From Bacteriovoracaceae bacterium (lineage in GTDB: Bacteria; Bdellovibrionota; Bacteriovoracia; Bacteriovoracales; Bacteriovoracaceae): DNA of 64,000 bases. This document shows, piece after piece, positions 54,201-62,286 of the stretch; position 1 is the first letter of the stretch; each line of letters starts with the position of its first letter. A model generated the notes under the pieces. The model had not been told where the DNA came from and did no database searches. It saw only the letters and a list, made by a program, of their open reading frames with translations. The stretch is from positions 501,464 to 565,463 of the forward strand of contig JABFRR010000008.1 in assembly GCA_013141065.1 (NCBI GenBank). Direction: 5' to 3'. The translations under genes and the position numbers were made by a program.

Positions 54201-55582
54201 CAGATAGAAAAAAACTCATTTCTCAATGTATAAAAATTCCAATCATCAGGTGTGCTCGCTCTATGAGCAATGATGATTTACGAATGGCCAACAATGCACT
54301 TGTGGCTTTTGATTCATTGATCGATGTAAATAATGGAAGAGGCTTAGAACCAAAATTAAATTATGGAAATTTTTTAAAAACCTTTGAGCAAACACTTGTA
54401 GGAAGTTCGGCCAAAGCAGCTCAAGAAGTACAATTATTACCTTTGAGTGACTCCTTATTACTAAAGCACAATGGAAGATTATTAGGTGACATGACGATGA
54501 TGACAATGTGGTCAAATACTGCACGAGTTATCCGTGACCGAGTAGGAAGAACCAGAAAAGAATTTGATGATTTTATTGAAAGCCCAGCTTTAAATAGAGT
54601 TAATCGCTCACTCTTATTAGGTTTTGATCTCAAAACCGCAACACCTTCAGCTGAAAGACTTTTTAAAAAATTACAAGTTGTTCCAGTCGGAGAAAAGCAA
54701 AGTCTAGTTGATACAACTATTGATTGGGTCTCTGCACTTAATTATAACCAAACTAGATTGCTTGAAGATACGATTTCTAGGCTACTTTTGGTTGGGTCAT
54801 ATCTAGGGCCACCGGAGCTAGTCTTTAATAAGTCTGTTGTGCAAAATTCAAGGCTTGATCGTTATAAGCAAAATAATCTTTATCAAATGTTTTTAGCGAT
54901 TGAAAAAATAATTGATCACTACCCAACTTTGAAAAATTATTTACCTAGTGACATGAAGTTGATTGAAGGATTAAAGCCAATCAATACTGCGTTAGTATTT
55001 TTAACAGATTCACTAGCCTCTTCAAATGATCCAGTTAAAAACACAGCCTATCTAGTTTTAAATGACCTCTTTAATGCGTTACAAGTTTTTTTATTTGATG
55101 AACTACCCGACCCTTCGATTATAAAGCCACAATCAAAACCTGCTCCAGAGGGGCTTGAGTTATTTTTATCATTTCTCAATAATCCTAAAAATGTAAACCA
55201 GACCTATCTTGTTATGCGTGAAGACTATCGATACTTAAGCTCTCTTCATAGCGATAAGGGTAATTGGTTTCGCTCTTTTGGACAAAATATTAAGAGAATT
55301 ACAGAGTCTAATAAGGTTAATTTGAATTCTATTAGAGAGTATTTAACTTTTTCTACAAAAAATGCGATTTGCTTAAGAGGCCAAGCCTGTAAAGTAAATT
55401 ATCAGTTTGATGAGTTGGCAAATTTAGTTAAATATTTAGCAAAGACTAATCAAAGTGGTGAGACTTATCTATTTAGTGCTTCCAAAAAGGTATTAGTTGA
55501 AAATTTTGATCAACTACAGGCCATGATGGATGATTTATTGCCAAGTCTAAAAATAAAAGAAGTTCGAACACCATTACGCTAG
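51281..55582 (+). CDS. Very large lipoprotein of unknown function (1433 aa)
   Basis: A GTG start at 51281 with a weak ribosome binding site. A hydrophobic signal is followed by a lipobox-like FTAC with Cys23, so the protein is likely lipid-anchored. The remaining about 1400 residues are mostly helical, contain scattered cysteines in pairs (for example LGCAENPTLESCATR), and show no domain I recognise. It follows a secreted protein by 6 bp. Large lipoproteins of unknown function are common in predatory Bdellovibrionota. The site (inner or outer membrane) cannot be fixed from the sequence. Confidence 0.8.
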   Translation: MRQRKNSFFLSLLIILIIVFTACSKQESSSIEDGEARNQSEIERLEACSLVNFNKGVLLHYNMILMFKCTKWDLEFPQLNLAIRQVPSESWDHFMGPIDKEFVENLTRRDRVFSNIKELDSKNGLDDLSRVLVALNETNFFDALNSMLGCAENPTLESCATRDQIPQKRSLINIIRIIDSDPQTILKASNLIKFINSSIVGNEEKLRVEINKFIRDPMFIELRLRLVDSIALKFKTGFSIEDRNFLSKMLLTGTSDESSPWVYSWLNDPKMTREKFKALMEFPALTNPDLVKQFKGLKLAYDDNFNCTIKDTTNLNELLTFDFKSHLKDHVSVLKERDYKSYFDYASAFLTGAKTSLAFCNELEVNKYGFSFIQMINKQAQFLGEKKFYDLFKFVLAHSTAKGDIDKNFSENLYFFDLLAGGFFSTANEVNESMLTRTREMYPIIYDILKNVPIDAYLDLGEVLQKTLNSNNDPRFVGVADFWNFFTPKEKNFVFNFVDRHFEGDTQFLLLFDFYSKFLDDMSEVQPVFKDKWLGSIEAEEMSYLALQELFKNLAGKDTLIDFKKFFGRDQILKVLEVISNGNNINATAKEELNYRKSDIYVTRMRTEMYRFDVTYKPKESGDYDSKPILECMKVFSDIENGFYHLVRKLPEVCTKVSNENIAFKVFSWLNVIEKSYKEFKPSNEDNDSLLSEAGILSPYMLNSLIGTGKILDSLLGDIDSVLPTKNGLRYLATSARQHLFEKNAISLLDKNVIVLNQWIDVLPERNIVHRNAIIKEIAKENNFKYSNEVFKSVADLLIQYADWIKNGFWEKANTRSLGEYNPAHDCDKVINKFVAPHPCPSKEVVKKHTNEIIKYLTTTWEAQQGTATKQLLLSIKPGEGISIPLGTSQTKKYQLTLKETMKYLYDTSDKNLANVNRQKTYYVNKDNYFSNEILTTLERVEIVIRDVRFGNNYLGAAFLNAITHTNNYNEEAADRKKLISQCIKIPIIRCARSMSNDDLRMANNALVAFDSLIDVNNGRGLEPKLNYGNFLKTFEQTLVGSSAKAAQEVQLLPLSDSLLLKHNGRLLGDMTMMTMWSNTARVIRDRVGRTRKEFDDFIESPALNRVNRSLLLGFDLKTATPSAERLFKKLQVVPVGEKQSLVDTTIDWVSALNYNQTRLLEDTISRLLLVGSYLGPPELVFNKSVVQNSRLDRYKQNNLYQMFLAIEKIIDHYPTLKNYLPSDMKLIEGLKPINTALVFLTDSLASSNDPVKNTAYLVLNDLFNALQVFLFDELPDPSIIKPQSKPAPEGLELFLSFLNNPKNVNQTYLVMREDYRYLSSLHSDKGNWFRSFGQNIKRITESNKVNLNSIREYLTFSTKNAICLRGQACKVNYQFDELANLVKYLAKTNQSGETYLFSASKKVLVENFDQLQAMMDDLLPSLKIKEVRTPLR

Positions 55583-55664
55583 TTCACCAATTACCTTATT
55601 GAAGAATAAAAAACTCCTTCTATACTATAAGAATACAACTATTTAGTATGGATTCGAGGCATTT

Positions 55665-56888
55665 TTGAAATCTCTAATTTTACACAATAAATCTTCTGCA
55701 AAAGTCGTACGCGGTGAGCGTGAGCTGACTTTTTCAGATCTCACAGAAGAACCTAGAGGTACGATTCCAGGTGAATGGATATTACTTTTAGACCAAAACT
55801 CTAAAAGAAATTATTTAGCCTATATTAATTCCTTTTCTGAAAATTATTTTAAGATAAAAATTATTTGCGAAGATTTTGAAAAACAATTCAATGCAAATTC
55901 AAATGAAGAAACAGTTGCAATCCTTTTAATTGAAAATTTTTTAAAAGAAGCTTTTTTAAAGCGAAAGGTATTTAAAGGCTACGAGACTGGGTCTCGTCTA
56001 GTATATGGTTCAGCAGACTTTTTGCCCGGACTCATTGTAGACATGCATGAAAAGATTATATTAATTCAAATTAATACGGCAGGTATGGATAGGTTTCGAA
56101 ATTTAATTCATGGGATTATTCAAGACTCATACAAAAGTCACAAAGTTTTATTCTTAGATAATGCGGAATACCGAAAATCAGAAATGCTTCCAACTTATGA
56201 AAGTGAAAAACTTAACGAGGATCTAACGATTCTTGAAAATAATATACGTTATAAAATTGATAAGTCTGTTGTTCAAAAAATTGGATATTATTATGATCAT
56301 CGGGAAAATAGGAATAAACTTCGTGCACTGTTAAAGAGATCATCGCTAAGTCTTCAATCGGGATTAGATTTATTTTGTTATGTTGGAAGTTGGGGATTAC
56401 ATCTCTTGGACTCAGGTGTTCCGAAAGTAGACTTTGTTGATCAAGCCAACATGGAAAAAGTAGTTGAAGAAAATGTAAAATTGAATGGATATAATAATAA
56501 AGGATCTTTTTTTAGATCTGATGTGTTTAAATTCCTAGATCAAGCCATAATCCAAAATAAAAAATATGATGTAATTATTAGTGATCCACCTGCTTTTACA
56601 AAATCTGAAAAAAATAAAATTCAAGCTTTACAAGGGTATGAAAAATTACACACTAAGGCGATGAAACTGCTTAATGATAAATCACTTTTTGTTGCTGCTT
56701 CTTGTACACATCCAGTTGGAATAGAAGAATTAGATAGAACAGTTCAAGAGGCCGCATTTAAAAATAACCTCAATGTACAACTTTTAGATCTAGGTACTCA
56801 AGGTTTTGATCATCCAAGTTCGGGATTTAAAGATAATGGATTTTATATTAAATACTTAGTTTATTACGTCACTCGAGGGAAAAAATGA
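55665..56888 (+). CDS. RlmI-type class I rRNA methyltransferase
   Basis: A 407-aa SAM-dependent methyltransferase with an N-terminal PUA-like region, the central GSRLVYGSADFLPGLIVDMHEK segment and KIGYYYDHRENRNKLR. The SAM site LDLFCYVGSWGLHLL and the catalytic ISDPPAFTKSEK motif complete the RlmI (23S m5C1962) plan. The TTG at 55665 follows GAGG at good spacing and starts a typical short N-terminus. Its stop overlaps the moxR start (ATGA). Confidence 0.88.
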   Translation: MKSLILHNKSSAKVVRGERELTFSDLTEEPRGTIPGEWILLLDQNSKRNYLAYINSFSENYFKIKIICEDFEKQFNANSNEETVAILLIENFLKEAFLKRKVFKGYETGSRLVYGSADFLPGLIVDMHEKIILIQINTAGMDRFRNLIHGIIQDSYKSHKVLFLDNAEYRKSEMLPTYESEKLNEDLTILENNIRYKIDKSVVQKIGYYYDHRENRNKLRALLKRSSLSLQSGLDLFCYVGSWGLHLLDSGVPKVDFVDQANMEKVVEENVKLNGYNNKGSFFRSDVFKFLDQAIIQNKKYDVIISDPPAFTKSEKNKIQALQGYEKLHTKAMKLLNDKSLFVAASCTHPVGIEELDRTVQEAAFKNNLNVQLLDLGTQGFDHPSSGFKDNGFYIKYLVYYVTRGKK

Positions 56889-57835
56889 GCAAAGAAATTC
56901 GACTACGGATCCAAGAAGCTTTAGAGCAAGCAAAAGGTGTAATATTTGGGCAAGATAATTTATTAGATGCAATTATGGCTTCCCTGATATGCGAGGGGCA
57001 CTTGTTAATCGAAGGTATGCCAGGGCTTGGAAAGACTTTGTCTGTATCAACAATTAGTAAGCTTTGTGATTTATCTTTCAAGAGAATACAATTTACGCCC
57101 GATCTCCTTCCTTCTGATTTAATTGGAACAATGATTTATAGTCAAAGAAATGAAGAATTTTCAACTAAATTTGGCCCAATATTTACACAACTACTTCTGG
57201 CCGATGAAATCAATCGTGCTCCTGCAAAAGTTCAAGCTGCATTATTAGAAGCTATGGCAGAAAAGCAAGTCACGATAGGAGATGAAACTCATAAGCTGTC
57301 TTCTCCCTTTGTAGTTTTAGCTACACAAAACCCAATAGAGCAAGAGGGAACTTATCAATTGCCAGAAGCACAGTTGGATAGATTCATGATGAAGGTGAAT
57401 GTCGATTACCCATCATTTAAGGCAGAAAAGAATATTTTAGAAACGAAAAGAAGTGCACTCGGAAAACTAGAAGCGGTTCTTTCAACAGATGATCTTCTTT
57501 CTGCACAAGAAATCGTTGAAGCTATTTATGTAGATGAGAAAATTAAAGATCTCATCGTTAAAATAGTTCATGCAACAAGACCTGGTTCAGAATTTTTTCC
57601 AAAAGAATATGCAGGAGTCATTTTGTCTGGAGCTTCACCTCGGGCAGTGATTTGGTTATTTAGAGTTTCTAAATATATGGCATTCATGGATGGAAAAGAT
57701 TTTGTATCACCCGATCATGTTTTGAAAATAGTGCCAAGTATCTTAGGTCATAGAATAATACTTTCTTATGAAGCAATGATTGATAACTTTAAGGGATCTG
57801 AGCTTGCATTAAAAATTGCAAAATCGTTAGTTTAA
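56885..57835 (+). CDS. MoxR-family AAA+ ATPase
   Basis: A 316-aa ATPase with Walker A GMPGLGKT (residues 44-51), Walker B LLADEINRAPAKVQAALLEAM, sensor region ATQNPIEQEGTYQLPEAQLDRFMMKV and a C-terminal lid. MoxR proteins act as chaperones that insert cofactors or assemble complexes together with von Willebrand factor A proteins. Here it starts the Bat operon with DUF58 and two VWA genes. In related operons this set is linked to stress tolerance and cell envelope function. Confidence 0.93.
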   Translation: MSKEIRLRIQEALEQAKGVIFGQDNLLDAIMASLICEGHLLIEGMPGLGKTLSVSTISKLCDLSFKRIQFTPDLLPSDLIGTMIYSQRNEEFSTKFGPIFTQLLLADEINRAPAKVQAALLEAMAEKQVTIGDETHKLSSPFVVLATQNPIEQEGTYQLPEAQLDRFMMKVNVDYPSFKAEKNILETKRSALGKLEAVLSTDDLLSAQEIVEAIYVDEKIKDLIVKIVHATRPGSEFFPKEYAGVILSGASPRAVIWLFRVSKYMAFMDGKDFVSPDHVLKIVPSILGHRIILSYEAMIDNFKGSELALKIAKSLV

Positions 57836-57837
57836 AA

Positions 57838-58683
57838 ATGAATATAGCTGAAGTTAGAAAGGTAGTTGGAAAATTAAAATCTAATCTTTTTAGAAAGGCA
57901 AACTCGCATTCAATTGGTATTTTAAAAACGAATATTAAAGGCAGTGGTCTACAATTTAAAGAGCATCAAGTTTATACTCATGGCGATGATGTTCGATTTA
58001 TAGACTGGAAAATTTTAGCAAAAACGAGTAATCCCTATGTAAAAACATTTAATGAAGAAAGAAATGTAGAAATCGTTGTTGTGATTGATGCCTCCTCAAC
58101 AATGATGATGGGGTTCAATGGTGTGTCCAAGTTACAGGCCGCAATTGAAATTTGCTGCCTTCTTTATCTATTGTCAAAAGAAACAAACGACTATGTTCAT
58201 GCACTTATAGTAACAGATGAAGTAATAAATGTTCCAAAGTCATCAGGGGACCAAGGGATTACTCATTTTATTTCAGTCCTCGAAGATTTTAAGATTTTAA
58301 ACAGTGATGGTAGAGTAAATTTAGAAAGGATCAATGATACTAATGTTGATAACAAGCAAAAATATTTATCAATTATGAAGCATTTAAGTCGCAGGAGAGA
58401 AATTATTCTACTGTCAGATTTTCATGATTTCTTATCAAGTGACTTTCTTAAAAGATTGATTGGTAGGAATAATGTACATTGTTTTCAAGTTTTATCTCCA
58501 CTGGATGAAGCAAAGAAAATTCCCTATTCCCTTTTTGCTAGTTCAGGAGTTCTCGGAAAGTCAGGATTAGGTAAGTATGATCTTGCTGGAAAGATCGAAA
58601 GAAGTAGTGAGTTCGGGAAAAAGCTTAAAAAGTTGAGAATTAAAGAAAAATACCTAGAAGATTTTATTAAGGAGATGCGATGA
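57838..58683 (+). CDS. DUF58 family protein (VWA-like)
   Basis: A 281-aa protein of the DUF58 family, recognised by GDDVRFIDWKILAKTSNPYVKTFNEERN followed by VVVIDASSTMMMG, a von Willebrand A-like metal site (DASST). It lies 2 bp after moxR and overlaps the next gene by 4 bp. It is thought to act with the MoxR ATPase; the exact role is unknown. No membrane helix visible. Confidence 0.9.
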   Translation: MNIAEVRKVVGKLKSNLFRKANSHSIGILKTNIKGSGLQFKEHQVYTHGDDVRFIDWKILAKTSNPYVKTFNEERNVEIVVVIDASSTMMMGFNGVSKLQAAIEICCLLYLLSKETNDYVHALIVTDEVINVPKSSGDQGITHFISVLEDFKILNSDGRVNLERINDTNVDNKQKYLSIMKHLSRRREIILLSDFHDFLSSDFLKRLIGRNNVHCFQVLSPLDEAKKIPYSLFASSGVLGKSGLGKYDLAGKIERSSEFGKKLKKLRIKEKYLEDFIKEMR

Positions 58684-59456
58684 GATTATTATTCGCATTT
58701 CTTTTATATCTTTCCTTTTTGTTTTCACAATTGAGCGCAAATGAAATTAAGGGTGAGCTTGAATTGAATTCCTCTGCTTCATTTTTAAAAGAAGGAGATC
58801 TAGTTGAAGGCCTTTTAAAGATTTGGCCACTAGAAAATGCAGACTTAGGCCAGATTCGCAAATTAGAAAAAACACTTTTTTTCGATTCACTTTATTTGGC
58901 AAAGATAGATTCTCTTGCTCCCTCTGAAAACAATGCTGATGTCATAGAGCTTAAAGGTCATTTTTTTGTTAAAAATAGTAAAAATTCAGATTTATATTTT
59001 ATCAAGTACAATGACATAAACATACCAGTGCGTATAAATCAATTGAACTTAGAAGAATTAAGTGAAAAGCAAGAAGGTTATTATATTGCTGATCAAAGTG
59101 TTGAAAAAGGTTATTGGTCAAAGATCGTAATAATATCATTGTTGTTGATAATATTAATATTAGTTATTTTTCGAAAAAAGATACGACAATGGTACGATTT
59201 AAAAACACAGAAAGATATTTTGCAAAAAAAGAAATATTTTGATGAATTATTTAGAGTTGCTAATGACAGAAAAGATTTTGAAGAGATATACCTAAAAAGG
59301 AAAAAGTGGATACCACTTTTGAGTCAACAGCTTCAATCACATCAAGATTTTTTTAATATATTAAATAACCATCAATTTAAAAAAGAATGGCTAAATGAGG
59401 AATACCTAGAAGTCAGAACCTCTTTTGATTATATAAGAAGGAGTTTTGAAAAATGA
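58680..59456 (+). CDS. Bat operon membrane protein of unknown function
   Basis: A 258-aa protein with a signal peptide (about 1-22), a periplasmic beta-rich part, one transmembrane helix (about 147-166, IVIISLLLIILILVIF) and a cytoplasmic helical tail of about 90 residues. It overlaps the DUF58 gene by 4 bp and batA by 4 bp. Position and topology recall the DUF4381-type proteins of bat operons. I do not see a clear family motif. Confidence 0.8.
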   Translation: MRLLFAFLLYLSFLFSQLSANEIKGELELNSSASFLKEGDLVEGLLKIWPLENADLGQIRKLEKTLFFDSLYLAKIDSLAPSENNADVIELKGHFFVKNSKNSDLYFIKYNDINIPVRINQLNLEELSEKQEGYYIADQSVEKGYWSKIVIISLLLIILILVIFRKKIRQWYDLKTQKDILQKKKYFDELFRVANDRKDFEEIYLKRKKWIPLLSQQLQSHQDFFNILNNHQFKKEWLNEEYLEVRTSFDYIRRSFEK

Positions 59457-60433
59457 GCTATGATTTTCAACATATATACTTCTCTCTTTTTGGATTATTC
59501 GGATGTCTCTTTTGGATGGTAGGTTTTTTTTACTTTTTCAAAAAGCCACAGTTGGTAATTCCTAATAAGTATAAAAAAACAGGATTTCCTTTCCTTCGAA
59601 CAATTACTTTTTTAATTGGAGTTGTTGGTTGGATATATATTTCGTTTGCTTTGGCGGGTCCTAGGAAGCCAATGGGGATGGATAAAAATACTATTGAAGT
59701 GAATGATATTTTTATAGTCCTAGATCTTTCAAGGTCAATGCTTGCAGAAGATTTAAAACCAAATAGATTTGAAGCAGCGAAAGTAAAAATTCAAGATTTT
59801 GTATCTATGTTTCCCAGGGATAGGATAGGAATTGTTATTTTTGCAGAAAGGGTATTTACACTATTACCACTTTCAACTGATTTAAATCTAATAAATAAAA
59901 TGGTCGCGCAAGTTAAACTAGGTACTTTGGGTGATGGAACAAATATTGGAGATGCCTTAGCACTTGGAACGGGGCGATTAATCCAATCCTTGGCAAAAAA
60001 TAAAATCATCATTTTATTAACGGATGGTGTAAGTAATGTGGGTGTTTTAACGCCTCTTCAAGCTGCTGAAATGGCCAATGAACAAAAGATTAAAATTTAC
60101 ACCATAGGTATCGGTGGAGCAAAAGATGCAAGAATACCTGTAGGGTCCAACATGTTTGGAGTACAAAGATATCAAATGATACCTGGTGGAAGTGTTGATG
60201 AAAAAGGCTTGAAAGAAATTGCTGATTTGACTGGAGGCAAGTTCTATATGGCACGGGACAATAAAGCACTAGAGAAAGTATTAAGTGACATCAATAAATT
60301 AGAGAGAACTGAAATTGAACAATCCGGTAAGATTATATATGAAGAACTCTATTTTAAATTTTTACAATTAGGAATTATCTTTCTCATCTTATGTGAAGGT
60401 CTTAGACGCTTTATTTTAAGGGAGGGCCCATGA
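59453..60433 (+). CDS. batA: BatA-like VWA membrane protein
   Basis: A 326-aa protein with two N-terminal transmembrane helices, a VWA domain with the MIDAS motif DLSRS (residues 91-95), the later TLGDGTNIGDALALG threonine and LLTDGVSNVG aspartate sites, and a C-terminal hydrophobic helix. The VWA domain lies between the second and last helices. It overlaps both neighbours by 4 bp, so it is translated together with batB/C, as in the Bat operons of Bacteroides. Confidence 0.9.
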   Translation: MSYDFQHIYFSLFGLFGCLFWMVGFFYFFKKPQLVIPNKYKKTGFPFLRTITFLIGVVGWIYISFALAGPRKPMGMDKNTIEVNDIFIVLDLSRSMLAEDLKPNRFEAAKVKIQDFVSMFPRDRIGIVIFAERVFTLLPLSTDLNLINKMVAQVKLGTLGDGTNIGDALALGTGRLIQSLAKNKIIILLTDGVSNVGVLTPLQAAEMANEQKIKIYTIGIGGAKDARIPVGSNMFGVQRYQMIPGGSVDEKGLKEIADLTGGKFYMARDNKALEKVLSDINKLERTEIEQSGKIIYEELYFKFLQLGIIFLILCEGLRRFILREGP

Positions 60434-62286
60434 GTTTTGTTAATACTCAACATGCTCCTTATGTAATATTTTTTATCATTGTTTTTTGTCTCACTTTATT
60501 CATTATGAACAAGAAATATTTTTCTTGGATAAAAACCTACTGGTCTTATAAAAGAACAATACCTAGCTATATTTCATCGTCATTGTATGCTTTAAGTATT
60601 TCATTAATGCTTATATCTCTTTTAGATTTAAGGGGACCAGAAGAACGTATAAAATCAACTTTTCCCGATCAGCGTACAATTCTCATTATTGATAGTTCGA
60701 CAAGTATGTTGGCAGAAGACGTGAGACCGAGTCGATTTTCAAAAGCCATTCAGATGGCCAGACACTTAGTTAAAAATGCAGCTGCTCATCAAGTGTCAAT
60801 TGTATTATTTTCTGATGTTCAAAAGCGATTAATTCCATTTACAGACGACATTGATCTTTTAGATTCAAGACTGGCTGCACTTGAGAAAACAAATTCAGTT
60901 TCTGGAGGATCCAATATATCTCAGGCTGTGGCCGAAGCAGTAGGATATTTTGACTTTGAAGATAATAAAGACCAAGCAGTTGGCAACATTGTGGTTTTTA
61001 CTGATGCAGAAGAAAGTGAGGGCGAATTTGATTTAGAAATTGGTCCTAATGTTAATTTAGCAGTTGTGGGCATTGGGACAGTTAATGGCAGCAACATCCC
61101 ACTTCGTTGGGATGATGGAACATTTAGAGGCTATAAATCACAAAAAGGCCAACCGGTTATAACTAAACTCGATGAAAATTATATTAAAAAATTAGGAAAG
61201 AAAGTTAAAAATTATAAATATTGGATTGCAAATTCATACTCCCTACCAACAGATGAGATTTTAAATTTCTTTAGAACTTCTTATAATAAAAAGCAAAGCA
61301 AAGGAGATGTGAGAGTTCGTCCAGTTTATTCATATTTAATACTTATCCCTGCAATAATATTATATTGTTTATCTATCGTAATTGGTCGCTTAAAAACATT
61401 TAAAGCACTTTATTCAATCTTTTTTTTAATTTCAATCGTATCAATTAGTTATGCAAATGAATCTGGTAGAGATAGCCAGAAGAAAATTAAGGAAATACCG
61501 AAAATGATCCAAGGCGACTTGGAAAAAATGAAAGCAGGTAAGTATTCTCGACGAGAAGTTTTAAAAATTGCAGAGAAGTTTTTAAAGAATGACGATCCAG
61601 AAAGAGCAATGGAAATTTATAAAGAGTATTCTAAAGAACAAGATGATGAGAGTATTATGTTCAATAGAACAACTGCGCAGTTGAAAGCTGGAAAAATTGA
61701 AGAGGCTATGCCTGATATTCAAAATCTGTTTTCAAATTCAAAAAACGAAAACTTAAAAAATAAATTACGCAATAATGTATTGCTGGCACTCAACTCCAAG
61801 TCGGGGGGCCAGGGGAAAGATGATTCAAAGGATAAAAAACAAGAGAATAACGAAGAAAAAAATAAAGACAAAAAAGAAAAAAACAAAGAAGAAGGAAAGG
61901 AAGGCGAGAAGGAAAATAGCAAGGAAGATGGCAAGGAAGATAATAAAGAAAATAAAAAAGAAGACAATAAAAATCAAGACCCAAAACCAGGCAAAAGTGG
62001 TAATCCAGATGATAAAAAAACAGATCAAGAAAAACCAAGCAAAAGTGAAAACGAAAAAGAGAATGAATTAAAAAAAGATCCCAAAGACCTTGAAAAGCCA
62101 GAACGTCCGACTGAAGGACCTAGCTCAAGAGAAGAAAAAGAAAAAAAGATCGAACAGCAAAGAAAAATGGTAAAGACGCCTGCGATGATAAAACAAATAT
62201 TAAGTGATGATCGTGAATTACAAAAAAAAATGATGGATACTTCAACTAGTGAAAGATCCTCTCAGAAGCCTAAGCGAGATTGGTAA
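60430..62286 (+). CDS. BatB-BatC fusion: VWA protein with TPR-like region and charged tail
   Basis: A 618-aa protein. Residues 1 to about 320 hold two transmembrane helices, a VWA domain with MIDAS DSSTS (88-92) and a further helix, as in BatB. Residues about 345-450 form helical TPR-like repeats (NDDPERAMEIYKEYSK...; FNRTTAQLKAGKIEEAM), as in BatC. A low-complexity tail (about 455-600) rich in Lys, Glu, Asp and Asn follows. In Bacteroides BatB and BatC are separate, so this is a natural fusion. The antisense ORFs over the tail are artefacts of its composition. Confidence 0.87.
   Translation: MSFVNTQHAPYVIFFIIVFCLTLFIMNKKYFSWIKTYWSYKRTIPSYISSSLYALSISLMLISLLDLRGPEERIKSTFPDQRTILIIDSSTSMLAEDVRPSRFSKAIQMARHLVKNAAAHQVSIVLFSDVQKRLIPFTDDIDLLDSRLAALEKTNSVSGGSNISQAVAEAVGYFDFEDNKDQAVGNIVVFTDAEESEGEFDLEIGPNVNLAVVGIGTVNGSNIPLRWDDGTFRGYKSQKGQPVITKLDENYIKKLGKKVKNYKYWIANSYSLPTDEILNFFRTSYNKKQSKGDVRVRPVYSYLILIPAIILYCLSIVIGRLKTFKALYSIFFLISIVSISYANESGRDSQKKIKEIPKMIQGDLEKMKAGKYSRREVLKIAEKFLKNDDPERAMEIYKEYSKEQDDESIMFNRTTAQLKAGKIEEAMPDIQNLFSNSKNENLKNKLRNNVLLALNSKSGGQGKDDSKDKKQENNEEKNKDKKEKNKEEGKEGEKENSKEDGKEDNKENKKEDNKNQDPKPGKSGNPDDKKTDQEKPSKSENEKENELKKDPKDLEKPERPTEGPSSREEKEKKIEQQRKMVKTPAMIKQILSDDRELQKKMMDTSTSERSSQKPKRDW

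Noticed and set aside
61719-62071. ORFs on both strands over the charged tail of the BatB/C gene
   Set aside because: They are products of the Lys/Glu-rich composition (AAA/GAA codons read in other frames), without ribosome binding sites or protein-like features.
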